Assembly: GCA_005809105.1 (NCBI GenBank)
Contig: SYLI01000066.1
Span: forward strand, 1-64,000
DNA: 64,000 bases
From: Verrucomicrobiales bacterium
GTDB taxonomy: Bacteria; Verrucomicrobiota; Verrucomicrobiia; Limisphaerales; UBA1100
Direction: 5' to 3'
Below, in pieces: positions 9,336-19,514 of this stretch. Under the pieces are notes generated by a model. It saw nothing but the letters and a program-made list of their open reading frames with translations, made no database searches and was not told the DNA's origin. How positions within the stretch are numbered: the first letter of the stretch is position 1; each line of letters begins with the position of its first letter. A program made the translations under genes and the position numbers.

Positions 9336-10064
9336 TCAGGTGCGGGTGTTGAGGAGCCCAAGCAGTTCGCGAAAGAGCCGCGTCGGGTTTGGCGCATGCC
9401 GCATCTCCCGGCGGGTGACGACTCCAAAGCCTTCGCCGTAAGCCGGACCGTTCACCACGCAGACATCGGTCTTGTTTCGGACAAGCTGCGAGCGGCCCTC
9501 GCTCAAGGCATCGGCGGCTTGGCCCTCCACTTCAAACTTCCAGCCCACCAGCAACGCCGAGGGGAACCATCTTCGCAGTGATCCAATGAGCTTGGGCGCG
9601 GGAACCAAGCGCAACCAATAGCCTTCCGTGCGCGTGGGAAGTTTCCGTTCCTTTTCAATCCGTGGCGAAAGACGCAGTGGGCCTGCCGGTCGCACGCCTG
9701 CCACACGAAAATCGGCCACAGCGGCCGCATGGAACACGCCGCCAATTTCCGACTGGGCATTTTCACGAAGCCGTTCCTTGAGATCGGCACTGGTGGAGAA
9801 GCGAACGATCTCGATCGCAGCCGAACGAGGCCGGTGGAGCGCCGTATCAGAAAGCAGCAACGTCACTCGATGGCCGCCGCGCACCAGCGAGTCGGCTAGA
9901 GCGCAGCCGAGCCTGCCCGTCGAATGGTTGGTGATCCTGCGGACTTCATCGATGGGTTCGAAGGCAGGGCCTGCCGTGACGACGCAGTGCACGCAACGAA
10001 GGCTATCGGAGTTGGAGACGCACTCACAGGGAATTGTAAATAAGGCAATTCTGTGGCGTTGCAT
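9336..10064 (-). CDS. Phosphopantothenoylcysteine synthetase (CoaB/DFP-type) domain protein
   Basis: [43 protein letters not shown]...[11 protein letters not shown]. No CoaC decarboxylase domain. The true start may be GTG at 9992, because residues before it are not family-like. Confidence 0.75.
   Translation of the reverse strand: MQRHRIALFTIPCECVSNSDSLRCVHCVVTAGPAFEPIDEVRRITNHSTGRLGCALADSLVRGGHRVTLLLSDTALHRPRSAAIEIVRFSTSADLKERLRENAQSEIGGVFHAAAVADFRVAGVRPAGPLRLSPRIEKERKLPTRTEGYWLRLVPAPKLIGSLRRWFPSALLVGWKFEVEGQAADALSEGRSQLVRNKTDVCVVNGPAYGEGFGVVTRREMRHAPNPTRLFRELLGLLNTRT
10031..10051. promoter_or_regulatory. Inverted repeat GAATTG-N9-CAATTC in the divergent coaB-like/hsp70 start region (candidate operator)
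   Basis: gaattgtaaataaggcaattc read directly; AT-rich patch in otherwise GC-rich DNA. Confidence 0.3.
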
Positions 10065-10075
10065 TGGCGGGTGCG

Positions 10076-11983
10076 ATGGGCAGAGTGCGGGGCGTGGACG
10101 ACATTGTCGGCATCGATTTGGGGACGACCAATTCCGCCGTGGCCCTCGTGGAAGCGGGCATTCCCGGCATTCTTGCCTCGAGCCAGGGAGAGCGCCTGCT
10201 GCCGTCGATTGTCCGCTATCACGCCGGCCGGGCCGTGAGCGTGGGCGTGGAGGCGCGCCGCAGCTTGGCAGCGCATCCAGCCGACACTGTTGTCTCGGTG
10301 AAGCGCTACATGGGCCGCGATCGTGGCGATGCTCCGCCAGCGGTGGCACTGGGTGAACGCGATGGGCGGCTGGCCATTCTGGCGGGGGGCGCGAGCCATC
10401 TGCCCGAGGAAGTCTCGGCGGAAATTCTGCGCGATCTCAAGGCGCGCGCGGAGGGTGCGCTTGGCCGCCCTGTGCAGCGCGCGGTGATCACGGTTCCCGC
10501 CTACTTCAATCACGCACAGCGTGAGGCAACCAAGCGTGCCGGCGAACTCGCCGGTTGGGTCGTTGAGCGCGTGCTCAACGAGCCCACGGCAGCGGCGCTG
10601 GCGTACGGCTTGAGCCGCCTGCGGGAGCGCTCCAAGCTCGCGGTGTACGATCTGGGAGGCGGCACCTTTGACCTCTCGCTTCTGGAACTTCGCGAGGGTG
10701 TTTTCGAAGTGAGGGCCACGCACGGTGACACCTGTCTGGGAGGCGACGACATCGACCAGGCGCTCGGCGGTTGGCTGGCCGAGCGCATCGCCGCGTCGGG
10801 CGGGCCTTCTGACATGAATGATCCGGCGACCTCGACCCGAGTGCGCATGGCAGCCGAGGCGGCGAAGGTGGCGCTCTCCAGCGCGGTGGAAACGGAAATT
10901 GTTCTGCCGTTTCTAGTTGAGCAGTTCCACTTTCACTGCGTGCTCACCCGTGAGGAATTGGAGAAAATCGCCAGGCCCATCATCGATAAGACCCGCGCTC
11001 ATTGCAGGCAGGCGCTCTCGGACGCGGGATGGACGGCGACGGATCTGGATCAGGTCATCCTGGTTGGCGGACAGACGCGGATGCCCTTGGTGCGGCGGCT
11101 GGTGGCGGAGTGGTTTCAATGCGCGGATGGTGCCCAGTTTGGTGCGGTGCGCGGAAATCTTTCCATGAGCGATGCCGACCGGCGCGGACCCATGCTCAAC
11201 ACCTCGCAGCACCCGGAGGAAGCCGTGGCATTGGGTGCCGCCATCCAAGGTGCCATCCTCTCCGGGTCGCTCAATGACGTGCTCCTGCTTGATGTCACCC
11301 CGCTGTCGCTGGGGATTGAAACCTTCGGTGGTTTGATGAATGTGTTGATTCCTCGCAACACGACCATTCCAACCAAGGCGGGGGAGCTCTTCACCAACGC
11401 CGTGGATGGGCAGCGCGAGCTGCTCGTGCACGTGCTGCAGGGCGAACGCGAGCGAGCGCGTGACAACTGGACGCTGGGGCGGTTCACCCTCTCCTTCGAT
11501 CCGGCACCGCGCGGGGCGGCACGGGTGGGGGTGCAGTTCGAACTGGACGCCGATGGGCTGCTCCATGTTCTGGCTCGTGACACGCGGACCGGTTGCGAGA
11601 AGCGGCTCACCATCAAGTCGGCGGTGGATGTGGAGGACACGAAGGTGCAGCAGATGGTGGAGGAGTCGGTGGAGCACGCCCTTGCGGATTGGGACGCGCG
11701 TCGGTGGGTGGAGGCATCGATGCGGGGACGAGAGGCGGCTGCCGCGGCGCGTCAGGCGCTCGGCGAAATGCAGGCCGAACTTCCCGAGGAGGTGCGCTCT
11801 CGCGTCGTGCGATCGGTGGAGGCGGTGGAATCAGTGCTGGCGGCCGGGGGTGAGGATGCCGGTGATCTGATCCTGCTGCAGTCTGCCCTAAAGCAGTTGG
11901 ACGAGGACACCACGCCGCTGGCTGATCTGCTCGTGGAGCGCGCGATGGACGAACTCCTGCGAAGGCGGGGAGCGCTGCGCTAG
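10076..11983 (+). CDS. Hsp70/DnaK-family chaperone
   Basis: [82 protein letters not shown]. The ORF track extends to TTG at 10064. Confidence 0.92.
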   Translation: MGRVRGVDDIVGIDLGTTNSAVALVEAGIPGILASSQGERLLPSIVRYHAGRAVSVGVEARRSLAAHPADTVVSVKRYMGRDRGDAPPAVALGERDGRLAILAGGASHLPEEVSAEILRDLKARAEGALGRPVQRAVITVPAYFNHAQREATKRAGELAGWVVERVLNEPTAAALAYGLSRLRERSKLAVYDLGGGTFDLSLLELREGVFEVRATHGDTCLGGDDIDQALGGWLAERIAASGGPSDMNDPATSTRVRMAAEAAKVALSSAVETEIVLPFLVEQFHFHCVLTREELEKIARPIIDKTRAHCRQALSDAGWTATDLDQVILVGGQTRMPLVRRLVAEWFQCADGAQFGAVRGNLSMSDADRRGPMLNTSQHPEEAVALGAAIQGAILSGSLNDVLLLDVTPLSLGIETFGGLMNVLIPRNTTIPTKAGELFTNAVDGQRELLVHVLQGERERARDNWTLGRFTLSFDPAPRGAARVGVQFELDADGLLHVLARDTRTGCEKRLTIKSAVDVEDTKVQQMVEESVEHALADWDARRWVEASMRGREAAAAARQALGEMQAELPEEVRSRVVRSVEAVESVLAAGGEDAGDLILLQSALKQLDEDTTPLADLLVERAMDELLRRRGALR

Positions 11984-12696
11984 GCCCCCGGTGCTTTGGG
12001 CTTTGTGGCGGGCACCGACAGATTGGCGAAGGGCGTGTTCAAACCTGATGCAGGCGTGCCATTGGCGCGTTCCGGGCGCGGGGGTGTGGCGGGATGATTG
12101 GCCGCCTCCGGTTTGGCGTTGGGTGAAGCGTTGGGCTTGGCGCGTTGCGAGGGCGGGATGGGGGTGATGAGCACCGTGATGCCGCGGCCCACCTTTCGAG
12201 GGGCGCCGTCGGACTTTCCATAGGCCACCAGCTCATTGACGAACTTGCCCATCGTCTGGTGGCCAAATTCCTGGTGGGCATTCTCGCGTCCACGGAAGCG
12301 CAGGCTGACCCGCACCTTGTTCCCCTCATTGAGAAACTCGACGGCGTGTTGCAGCCGGTACTCAAAATCGTGCGGGTCAGTGAAGGGTCGCAGCTGGATC
12401 TCCTTCACCTTCATCACATGCTGGTGCTTCTTGACATCCGACTCCTTCTTGGCGAGTTCGTACTTGTACTTTCCGAAATTGACGATGCGACAAACCGGCG
12501 GGCTGGCGGTCGCGGCGATTTCCACCAGATCCATCCCATGATCGCGGGCCATCTGGATGGCCACACGGGTGGGATGAACCCCCAATTGCTTTCCGTCGTT
12601 GGTGACGACGCGAACCTCGGGAACGCGGATTCGTTCGTTGGTTCGGATGAAGAAGCCTGGAGGGTGACTCTGCCTAGAGTTGAAGGGGCGACTCAA
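11980..12696 (-). CDS. infC: Translation initiation factor IF-3 with extended Pro/Ala-rich C-terminus; TTG start
   Basis: [24 protein letters not shown]...[18 protein letters not shown]...[41 protein letters not shown]. No ATG or GTG exists between the upstream stop (12718-12720) and the conserved core. Confidence 0.95.
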   Translation of the reverse strand: MSRPFNSRQSHPPGFFIRTNERIRVPEVRVVTNDGKQLGVHPTRVAIQMARDHGMDLVEIAATASPPVCRIVNFGKYKYELAKKESDVKKHQHVMKVKEIQLRPFTDPHDFEYRLQHAVEFLNEGNKVRVSLRFRGRENAHQEFGHQTMGKFVNELVAYGKSDGAPRKVGRGITVLITPIPPSQRAKPNASPNAKPEAANHPATPPRPERANGTPASGLNTPFANLSVPATKPKAPGA

Positions 12697-12856
12697 TGCG
12701 ACCTTGGGTTTCGATTCTCACTCATCGGTTTGGCGCCAGACATCCAAGCCGGCATGGGCGCAATAATGATGGGAAGCCTCGCGCTGGCAAGTGAATTATC
12801 CTCCTGAGAAAAACCTCGTCGCCGACGTGTCACGCAAGCTACTTTCGCCGGCCTCT

Positions 12857-14071
12857 ATGGCGACACTCAATCCCTTTTGCGCCCTGCGTCCCGCGCCCGA
12901 ATTGGCCGCGCGCATCGCCGCGCCGCCCTACGATGTGGTGTCCGCCGACGAAGCCCGCGACCTGGCTGCCGGCAATCCGCTCTGTTTCCTGCGCGTGGGC
13001 CGGCCTGAAATCGACCTTCCCCCCGCCACGGATCCGCACGCGCCCGAGGTCTACGAGAAGGGCGCGGAGAATTTCCAGGCGATGCAGGCGCAGGGGAGCC
13101 TTCGCCGCGATGCCTTGCCGGGGTTCTACCTGTATCGTCAGATCATGGACGCGCACGTTCAGGTGGGCCTGGTGGCGGCCGCCAGCTGCCAGGAATATCT
13201 CGAGGGCTCCATCAAGAAGCACGAGCTTACCCGCGTGGACAAGGAAGATGACCGGGTGCGCCACATCGAGTGCCTCAACAGCCAGACCGGGCCGGTGTTC
13301 CTGACCTACCGCGGGCAGAAGTCGTTCGACGATTTCATCGCAGCCAGGATTGCATCCAGCCCGGACACCGATTTCGTCGCAGCCGATGGCGTGCGTCACA
13401 CGACGTGGACCCTCGCCGCCCCGGGGGAAATTGCCCGGGTGCGCGCCACGTTCGCCGGCATCGGGCCGGTGTACATCGCCGACGGGCACCACCGCAGCGC
13501 CGCTGCCGCGCGAGTGTTCAAGGCGCGTGGGGGGCGGGGGGCCAGCGGGCAGTTTCTGGCCGTGCTTTTCCCGCACGACCAACTGCGGATCCTCCCCTAC
13601 AACCGCGCCGTGAAAGACCTGCACGGCCTCTGCGCCGCTGCATTTCTTAAAAAGTTGGAGGCCGTGTTTGAAGTGGCACCGGGCGCAGCGCAGCCCCAGG
13701 AGGCTCACACCCTCTGCCTGTATATCGAGGGCCATTGGCGGGCGTTAAGATTCCGCCGGCAATTGCTGCAAGGCACCGATGCCCTCGAGTCCCTCGACGT
13801 GTCCTTGTTGCAGCGGCACGTGCTGGCGCCGATGCTGGGAATCGACGATCCCCGGACCAGCACGCGCATCGAATTTGTGGGCGGGATTCGGGGGACCTCG
13901 TTTTTGGAACAGCGGGTCGACTCGGGTGCGGCCGCCTGCGCCTTTTCCCTGTTCCCCACCAGCATTCTGGAGCTCATGCGCATTGCCGACGAGGGGGCAA
14001 TCATGCCTCCCAAGAGCACGTGGTTTGAACCCAAGCTGCGCGACGGCCTCTTCTGCCACATGCTCGACTGA
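12857..14071 (+). CDS. DUF1015 family protein
   Basis: [30 protein letters not shown]...FYLYRQ...[16 protein letters not shown]...[11 protein letters not shown]. An in-frame GTG at 12791 is an alternative start. Confidence 0.88.
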   Translation: MATLNPFCALRPAPELAARIAAPPYDVVSADEARDLAAGNPLCFLRVGRPEIDLPPATDPHAPEVYEKGAENFQAMQAQGSLRRDALPGFYLYRQIMDAHVQVGLVAAASCQEYLEGSIKKHELTRVDKEDDRVRHIECLNSQTGPVFLTYRGQKSFDDFIAARIASSPDTDFVAADGVRHTTWTLAAPGEIARVRATFAGIGPVYIADGHHRSAAAARVFKARGGRGASGQFLAVLFPHDQLRILPYNRAVKDLHGLCAAAFLKKLEAVFEVAPGAAQPQEAHTLCLYIEGHWRALRFRRQLLQGTDALESLDVSLLQRHVLAPMLGIDDPRTSTRIEFVGGIRGTSFLEQRVDSGAAACAFSLFPTSILELMRIADEGAIMPPKSTWFEPKLRDGLFCHMLD

Positions 14072-14132
14072 GCTTCATTCCGGCGATTCTGCTTGGCAGC
14101 GCGCCGGCTTGGCTCTAATCCCCACGCACGAG

Positions 14133-15395
14133 ATGAAAATTGTGTTGGCATATTCCGGGGGACTGGACACCTCGGTCCTGTTGTCATGGATTCGGGAGAC
14201 GTACCAAGCCCAGATGATCGCCTTCTGCGCCGACATCGGCCAGGAGGAGGAGCTGCGCGGGCTTGAGAAGAAGGCGAAGGGCACCGGCGCCGCCCAGGTG
14301 TACATCGACGACCTGCAGGAGGAATTTGCGCGCGACTTCATCTTTCCCATGCTGCGCGCAGGCGCGGTGTACGAGGGACAGTACTTTCTGGGCACTAGCA
14401 TCGCGCGGCCGCTGATTGCCCAGCGCATGATCGACATCGCCCGCCGTGAGGGCGCCGATGCGATCGCCCATGGCGCCACGGGCAAGGGCAACGACCAGGT
14501 GCGATTTGAGCTCACGGCCGCGGCGCTCGCGCCCGAACTGGCCATCATCGCACCTTGGCGTGACGAACGCTTTCGAAACCAGTTTCCCGGTCGTCAGGAG
14601 ATGATTGACTACTGTGCCGCCAAACGAATCCCGGTGCAGGCCAGCGCGAAAAAGCCCTTCTCGATGGATCGCAACCTTCTCCACATCTCCTACGAGGCGG
14701 GGATTCTGGAGGATCCCTGGTTTGACGCCGGCGATCCGCGGCATCGCGGCTACTTCACCACGCTCTCAGTCCTTCCCGAACAGGCGCCGGACAAGCCGGA
14801 AATGGTGACGCTGGAATATGAGCGCGGTGATTGCATCGCCGTCAATGGCAGGAAGCTGGCGCCACTGGGCGTGATGCGCGCGCTCAACAAGCTGGGTGGC
14901 AAGCATGGAGTGGGCCGCGTGGACATGGTGGAAAACCGGTTCGTCGGCATGAAAAGCCGGGGAGTGTACGAGACGCCCGGAGGGGCCATCCTGCAATTTG
15001 CGCACCGCCAGATGGAGAGCCTGACGATGGACCGCGAGGTGATGCACCTGCGCGACTCACTCATCCCGCGCTACTCGGAATTGGTCTACTACGGTTTCTG
15101 GTTCTCGCCGGAGCGACTGGCACTGCAGGCTTTGGTGGAGGAGTCGCAGCGCCATGTTTCAGGAACGGTGCGCGTGAAGCTCTACAAGGGCGGCCTCCAT
15201 GCCGCGGGGCGCAAGAGCGGTGTGAGCCTTTACAACCCGCACATCGCCACGATGGAGGCCGATCCCACCAAGGCGTACAATCAGGATGACGCCACGGGGT
15301 TCATCCGCCTCAACGGGCTGCGATTGAGGGTGAACTCCGCCGTCCACGGCGCCAACCACCTGCGCCCGCGCCGCGAGCGTCCCCGCGCCCGCTAG
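14133..15395 (+). CDS. argG: Argininosuccinate synthase
   Basis: [62 protein letters not shown]. Confidence 0.97.
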   Translation: MKIVLAYSGGLDTSVLLSWIRETYQAQMIAFCADIGQEEELRGLEKKAKGTGAAQVYIDDLQEEFARDFIFPMLRAGAVYEGQYFLGTSIARPLIAQRMIDIARREGADAIAHGATGKGNDQVRFELTAAALAPELAIIAPWRDERFRNQFPGRQEMIDYCAAKRIPVQASAKKPFSMDRNLLHISYEAGILEDPWFDAGDPRHRGYFTTLSVLPEQAPDKPEMVTLEYERGDCIAVNGRKLAPLGVMRALNKLGGKHGVGRVDMVENRFVGMKSRGVYETPGGAILQFAHRQMESLTMDREVMHLRDSLIPRYSELVYYGFWFSPERLALQALVEESQRHVSGTVRVKLYKGGLHAAGRKSGVSLYNPHIATMEADPTKAYNQDDATGFIRLNGLRLRVNSAVHGANHLRPRRERPRAR

Positions 15396-15814
15396 GGGCC
15401 GATCGGCAACACCTTGCTTTCGATGTGGGCGACCTTGGCGGCCTTCGCCGCGTCCCACACACGGATAATCTCGCCGTAGGGCGCGTCGCGGTCGGCCTGA
15501 ATCTGCAGCGCAATCTGGGGCGTTGCCTGTACGCGCCGCGTGAGTTCCTGCTCCAGCTGCTGGGGATTCACCGGCTTGCTGTCGATGTGGATGTGGGGCT
15601 TCTCCCTGCCCACCACGACAATCACCGGTGCCGGCCCGGCCGCTCCTTTTTTGCTGCCCTGCTTGGACTCGGGCAGCACGAGCTTGATGGTGAGCTGGTG
15701 CTCGCGAAAGGTCGTGCTGACGACCAGAAAGATGAGCACCACCATCAGCACGTCAATCAACGAGACGATGATGATGGCGGGCGTGGAGCGTCGCTTGTGA
15801 CTCTGGAAGCGCAT
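15392..15814 (-). CDS. exbD: ExbD/TolR biopolymer transport protein
   Basis: Single N-terminal TM ([22 protein letters not shown]) then [25 protein letters not shown]. Adjacent to exbB. Confidence 0.88.
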   Translation of the reverse strand: MRFQSHKRRSTPAIIIVSLIDVLMVVLIFLVVSTTFREHQLTIKLVLPESKQGSKKGAAGPAPVIVVVGREKPHIHIDSKPVNPQQLEQELTRRVQATPQIALQIQADRDAPYGEIIRVWDAAKAAKVAHIESKVLPIGP

Positions 15815-15823
15815 GGGGCCCTT

Positions 15824-16591
15824 TTAGCGTGAGCGGTATTGCTGCCGCAGAAACTCGTCGAGCAGGTTCTCCATTTCCACGGAGAGGGTCTCGATGCGCT
15901 TGTTAAAATAGCTCCATCCCGCCAGCGAGGGGATGGCCACCACCAGACCCAGCAGCGTGGCATTGAGGGCGATGCTGATGCCTTGCGCAAACAGCCCGGT
16001 GTTGTGGCCTTCGCCCGCGCCGCCCATGCCCTTGAAGAGGACAATCAGGCCGAAAATGGTGCCCACGAGTCCCAACAGGGGCGCGATGCCCGTGAAGATT
16101 TCCAACGCCACCATCCGGCGCTCCAGCACCGTGATCTCCTGCCGTGCCCGCGTCTGGAGGGCCTCGGCGTTTTCCTGTCGCGAAAGGTGTAAATGGTCGA
16201 TCGCATAACCCAGCAGCCGCCCGTAGGTGGAATTGCTTTGGTTGCAGAGGGCGCGCAGCGCAGGAATCTGGTCGGGTTCCTTGGTGTGGCGCTGGCCGAT
16301 GACGACATCGGGTGGAATCACGCGCTTGGCTTGCAGCACGATGGCCCGCTCGATGATGAAGGAAAGGCTGACGATCGAGATGATTCCCAGCAGCCCCACC
16401 ACGACGACTTCCATCGGCGTCATCTTGGCCTCCTCCTGCGGCTTGGGGGCGGCGGCTTCAGCCGTGTTGTTCCCAGCCGGGGCAGCGCCTGCGGCGGGCC
16501 CGGCGCTCGCTTTCATGGGCAGGGCCGTCGCAGCGAGCAGCATCGTGGTGGCCAGAAGCCGGGGCAGGTGTCGTCGGAGGGCGTGGAACAT
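15824..16591 (-). CDS. exbB: ExbB/TolQ/MotA-family proton channel protein
   Basis: GIAPLLGLVGTIFGLIVLFKGMGGAGEGHNTGLFAQGISIALNATLLGLVVAIPSLAGWSYFNKRIETL. Confidence 0.9.
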   Translation of the reverse strand: MFHALRRHLPRLLATTMLLAATALPMKASAGPAAGAAPAGNNTAEAAAPKPQEEAKMTPMEVVVVGLLGIISIVSLSFIIERAIVLQAKRVIPPDVVIGQRHTKEPDQIPALRALCNQSNSTYGRLLGYAIDHLHLSRQENAEALQTRARQEITVLERRMVALEIFTGIAPLLGLVGTIFGLIVLFKGMGGAGEGHNTGLFAQGISIALNATLLGLVVAIPSLAGWSYFNKRIETLSVEMENLLDEFLRQQYRSR

Positions 16592-16596
16592 GGTTT

Positions 16597-17766
16597 TTAG
16601 TGGGGTACGATGATGAGGTGGAAGGAGATTCGGCACTTGCGCCGGTCGGCGCCAATTTCGCGGCGCACACTTTCTGGCCAGCGCCCATAGGGCTGCGGCA
16701 CCTGGATGGACTCCACACAGAGGTGTCGGGGCAGCGCGGACGGATCGGCTGTGGCGACAGGTGTAAAATCGGTGGTCACGGCGCGCAAGTTTCGGATGGC
16801 GCCGTCGGCCGTCTGGTCAAAGTCCACCACGACGACGAAGGGTTCATGGATGCGATGCTCACCCAGCAGTCGAATCCACTGCAGGTAGATGGCGGTGAGC
16901 ATCCGGTCGTCGTATGCACCGCGGGTGAAGCCCTCGGTTTCCAGCCGGAGCGGTCCCTGCCGGGCGTTGCCACCGGCCGCAGGCGCGGGCGTCGATCCCA
17001 CCGAAACGGGTAGCCGGGATTTGGCCTGGGAGAGGATCGGGTTGATGGGGGGGCCTGAGGGCTCGGGCGCGCTTTCAGGCAAGGGCGGCAATTGGGCTGC
17101 GGGCAGCGACGCCATGCGCGGCTCGTTCAAGCGGCCGAGGGGTTCCGACGGGGTGGAAAGCCGGGGTGATTCTGAAAGGGTGGGCTGAAGTGCAGGCCGG
17201 GCCGGCTCAACCGAAGCAACCAGTGCGGGAAAGCGTGGCGCCGTCGCAATGGTGCGAGGCTGCGATTGGGGCGCTGCGTGGGGCAGGGGAGGGCGTGGTG
17301 CAACCACAGGAGGCGCGGCGGCAATCTTGGGAAGCGTGGCCATCACCGGCAGGAACGCTGAAGGAGATTTGCTCCTTGGTGAAGAGGTTTTGGAAACCGG
17401 GTCCGGGCTGCTTGCCGCGCTATTTTGGGCGGCATAATGCGCTGCGTCCTTGGGGCGCGGAGCAGGGGGGCTGTCGGGGGAAACCTTGATGAAAGTTTGC
17501 GCCGGTGGCAGCAACGTGATGGTCAGTTCCGGCAATTCAGTTTTTTGCAGCAACGTGGAAACAGGGGGCTCGTGGAACCAAGCGAGGCCAACGCCCGCCA
17601 GACACACGTGGAGGGCCAGCGATCCGGCGGTGGCCAGTTTGGACCGATAGCGTCCCCAATCAACCGGGGTTCGGTGTGGGAAATGGCGCCCCATCTGCGA
17701 GGAGGAGCGTGCCGCAAAGGAATGGGCGGCGCAACGATTAGTTGGGGAGCAGTTGTTCAGAGACAA
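16597..17766 (-). CDS. TonB-like energy transducer (Pro-rich)
   Basis: N-terminal TM, Pro-rich middle (PAQTFIKVSPDSPPAPRPKDA...) and a C-terminal globular domain; lies upstream of exbB-exbD. Confidence 0.6.
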   Translation of the reverse strand: MSLNNCSPTNRCAAHSFAARSSSQMGRHFPHRTPVDWGRYRSKLATAGSLALHVCLAGVGLAWFHEPPVSTLLQKTELPELTITLLPPAQTFIKVSPDSPPAPRPKDAAHYAAQNSAASSPDPVSKTSSPRSKSPSAFLPVMATLPKIAAAPPVVAPRPPLPHAAPQSQPRTIATAPRFPALVASVEPARPALQPTLSESPRLSTPSEPLGRLNEPRMASLPAAQLPPLPESAPEPSGPPINPILSQAKSRLPVSVGSTPAPAAGGNARQGPLRLETEGFTRGAYDDRMLTAIYLQWIRLLGEHRIHEPFVVVVDFDQTADGAIRNLRAVTTDFTPVATADPSALPRHLCVESIQVPQPYGRWPESVRREIGADRRKCRISFHLIIVPH

Positions 17767-17770
17767 AGGA

Positions 17771-17804
17771 TTGCCCGCGGCAGCCGGTGCGGTATTTTCT
17801 CCCT
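17771..17804 (+). promoter_or_regulatory. Candidate promoter TTGCCC-N16-TATTTT-CTCCCT upstream of apaG
   Basis: -35-like 17771..17776 and -10-like 17793..17798. ATG at 17808 is only 9 nt after the -10-like element. Confidence 0.4.
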
Positions 17805-17807
17805 CAC

Positions 17808-18218
17808 ATGTCAGCGGAGGGCGCCCATCACGAACTTAAGGGATTGCATGTGAGCGTGGATGATCTGGTGTATCAAACCCAGGCGGTGACGCCGCCGGAC
17901 CGGCCGCATTGTTTTGCCTACTACATCAGCATCCACAACGACTCCGACCGCCCCGTGACCATCAAGGGGCGCAAGTGGGTGGTGCGCAGCGAGACCGGCG
18001 ACACCGTGGCTGTGGAAGGCGACGGCGTGGTGGGCCAGTTTCCCACCATCCAGCCCGGTGCCCGATTCACGTACAACAGCTACCACCTTTTTCAGGGACG
18101 GTACGCCGTTGCCGAAGGCAGCTATTTGGGAGCCGATGAAGAGGGACGGCGCGTGCAGGTGCGCATCCCGCGGTTCAAGATGGTGGTGCCGGGGGCGGCT
18201 AGCGGTGCCGATAGTTGA
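17808..18218 (+). CDS. apaG: ApaG domain protein
   Basis: [62 protein letters not shown]. Confidence 0.9.
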   Translation: MSAEGAHHELKGLHVSVDDLVYQTQAVTPPDRPHCFAYYISIHNDSDRPVTIKGRKWVVRSETGDTVAVEGDGVVGQFPTIQPGARFTYNSYHLFQGRYAVAEGSYLGADEEGRRVQVRIPRFKMVVPGAASGADS

Positions 18219-18417
18219 TGCGCGCCTTGGTGAGGTCGTAAGGCGACATCTCGATGTTGACCCGGTCGCCCACGGAAATCCGGATGAAGTGCTTGCGCAT
18301 TTTTCCGGAGATGTGCGCGAGCACCTCGCGCCCGTTGGGAAGCTTCACGCGGAACATGGTTCCTGGAAGCACTGCGCTGATGGTGCCTTCCAGTTCGATC
18401 GGTTCCTCTTTTGCCAT
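18199..18417 (-). CDS. infA: Translation initiation factor IF-1
   Basis: [72 protein letters not shown]. Confidence 0.97.
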   Translation of the reverse strand: MAKEEPIELEGTISAVLPGTMFRVKLPNGREVLAHISGKMRKHFIRISVGDRVNIEMSPYDLTKARINYRHR

Positions 18418-18510
18418 GCAGTTGCGCGCTATGACGCGCTATCGGGGCAGGGAAACTGCCGCAAAGGCCGGGGGGATGGCAAGAGCAATCGGTCTTGCGA
18501 ACATGGCCGC

Positions 18511-19491
18511 CTACGACTTGGGTTCGGGCCCCTTGGACGGCGGAGCCTTGGGTGCAGGCGGGGCCTCCTTCGACTTCTCGGGCGGCGTCGGCGAAGTGGG
18601 AGTAGTCGGTGGCACCGGCGGCTTGGGAACCACGGGGGTGGGCACCACCGCTGGAGCGGGCTCGGCCAGCAGTTTTGAAACCTTGGCTGCCAGATCATGG
18701 CGCGCGTTTAAGTCGCGCAAATTGCCGGCGCGATCCACCAGCCACATGGTGGGAATGAGAGTGATCCCGTGCTCCTCGAAAAACCGATTCTGCCAGCCCT
18801 TGCCGTCGAAGTGCTGCGGCCAGGCGACACCGTTCTCGCGCAGAAACCGGCGCAAGCGGTCGCCTTCGCGGTCCGCCGTGATTCCCAGAATCTCAAACTG
18901 GGGCGTGACGTCCTTCTTGTGATGCTGCTTGTGCAGCGCCTGAAGGCTGTCCACGTCGGCCACGCACGGGCCGCACCAAGTGGCCCAAAAACTGATGAGC
19001 ACCACCTGACCGCGCATTTTTGCCAGATCGACGGCGCGGGCGCCCCCGTCTTCCATGGGCAGCGCCTCAAATTGCATCGCCAGCGGCTTGCCCAGGCGGT
19101 CCAACTGGGCGAGGTGGGCGCGGGCGTGTTCGTGCGTGGTCTGCGCGGCGTTGGGTGCCTGGATGATTTCGTTGAGAAGGTCGCGGGTGCGCTTGAGATC
19201 CGCGGGCACGGGCTTTAACGCCGGATCGAGATAGGTCCAGTTGGCAGCCACCTCCACCAACATCGCCCAGGGCTCCGGCCGATCCGGGAACTGCTTAAAG
19301 AGCTTTTCGCGGATGCCCTTCTCGTAGGCCAGGAGCGCGTCGTGAAGGTTCACCGAGAGCTGCCTGCCGACGTCCTGGATGATCGGCCGCGCCGCATCAT
19401 CAAACTTGCCGGGCGCGTCCGCCCCTGTGGCAGGCTGGACCATGAGGCTGAGGCACGCAAATGCGGCCGCGCATTGGATGAGACGGGACAT
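18511..19491 (-). CDS. TlpA-like thioredoxin-fold protein with Pro-rich C-terminus
   Basis: VVLISFWATWCGPCVADVDSLQALHKQH...; signal peptide; paralogue of the adjacent gene. Confidence 0.82.
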   Translation of the reverse strand: MSRLIQCAAAFACLSLMVQPATGADAPGKFDDAARPIIQDVGRQLSVNLHDALLAYEKGIREKLFKQFPDRPEPWAMLVEVAANWTYLDPALKPVPADLKRTRDLLNEIIQAPNAAQTTHEHARAHLAQLDRLGKPLAMQFEALPMEDGGARAVDLAKMRGQVVLISFWATWCGPCVADVDSLQALHKQHHKKDVTPQFEILGITADREGDRLRRFLRENGVAWPQHFDGKGWQNRFFEEHGITLIPTMWLVDRAGNLRDLNARHDLAAKVSKLLAEPAPAVVPTPVVPKPPVPPTTPTSPTPPEKSKEAPPAPKAPPSKGPEPKS

Positions 19492-19514
19492 ATCGAGCCG
19501 GTGGTTTTGAGGGG

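Noticed and set aside
10031-10051. CIRCE heat-shock element
   Set aside because: The 9-nt spacer fits, but the arms (GAATTG/CAATTC) do not match the CIRCE TTAGCACTC/GAGTGCTAA sequence.
13705-14187. Minus-strand ORF in the DUF1015-argG junction
   Set aside because: Overlaps two strong plus-strand genes; no independent support.
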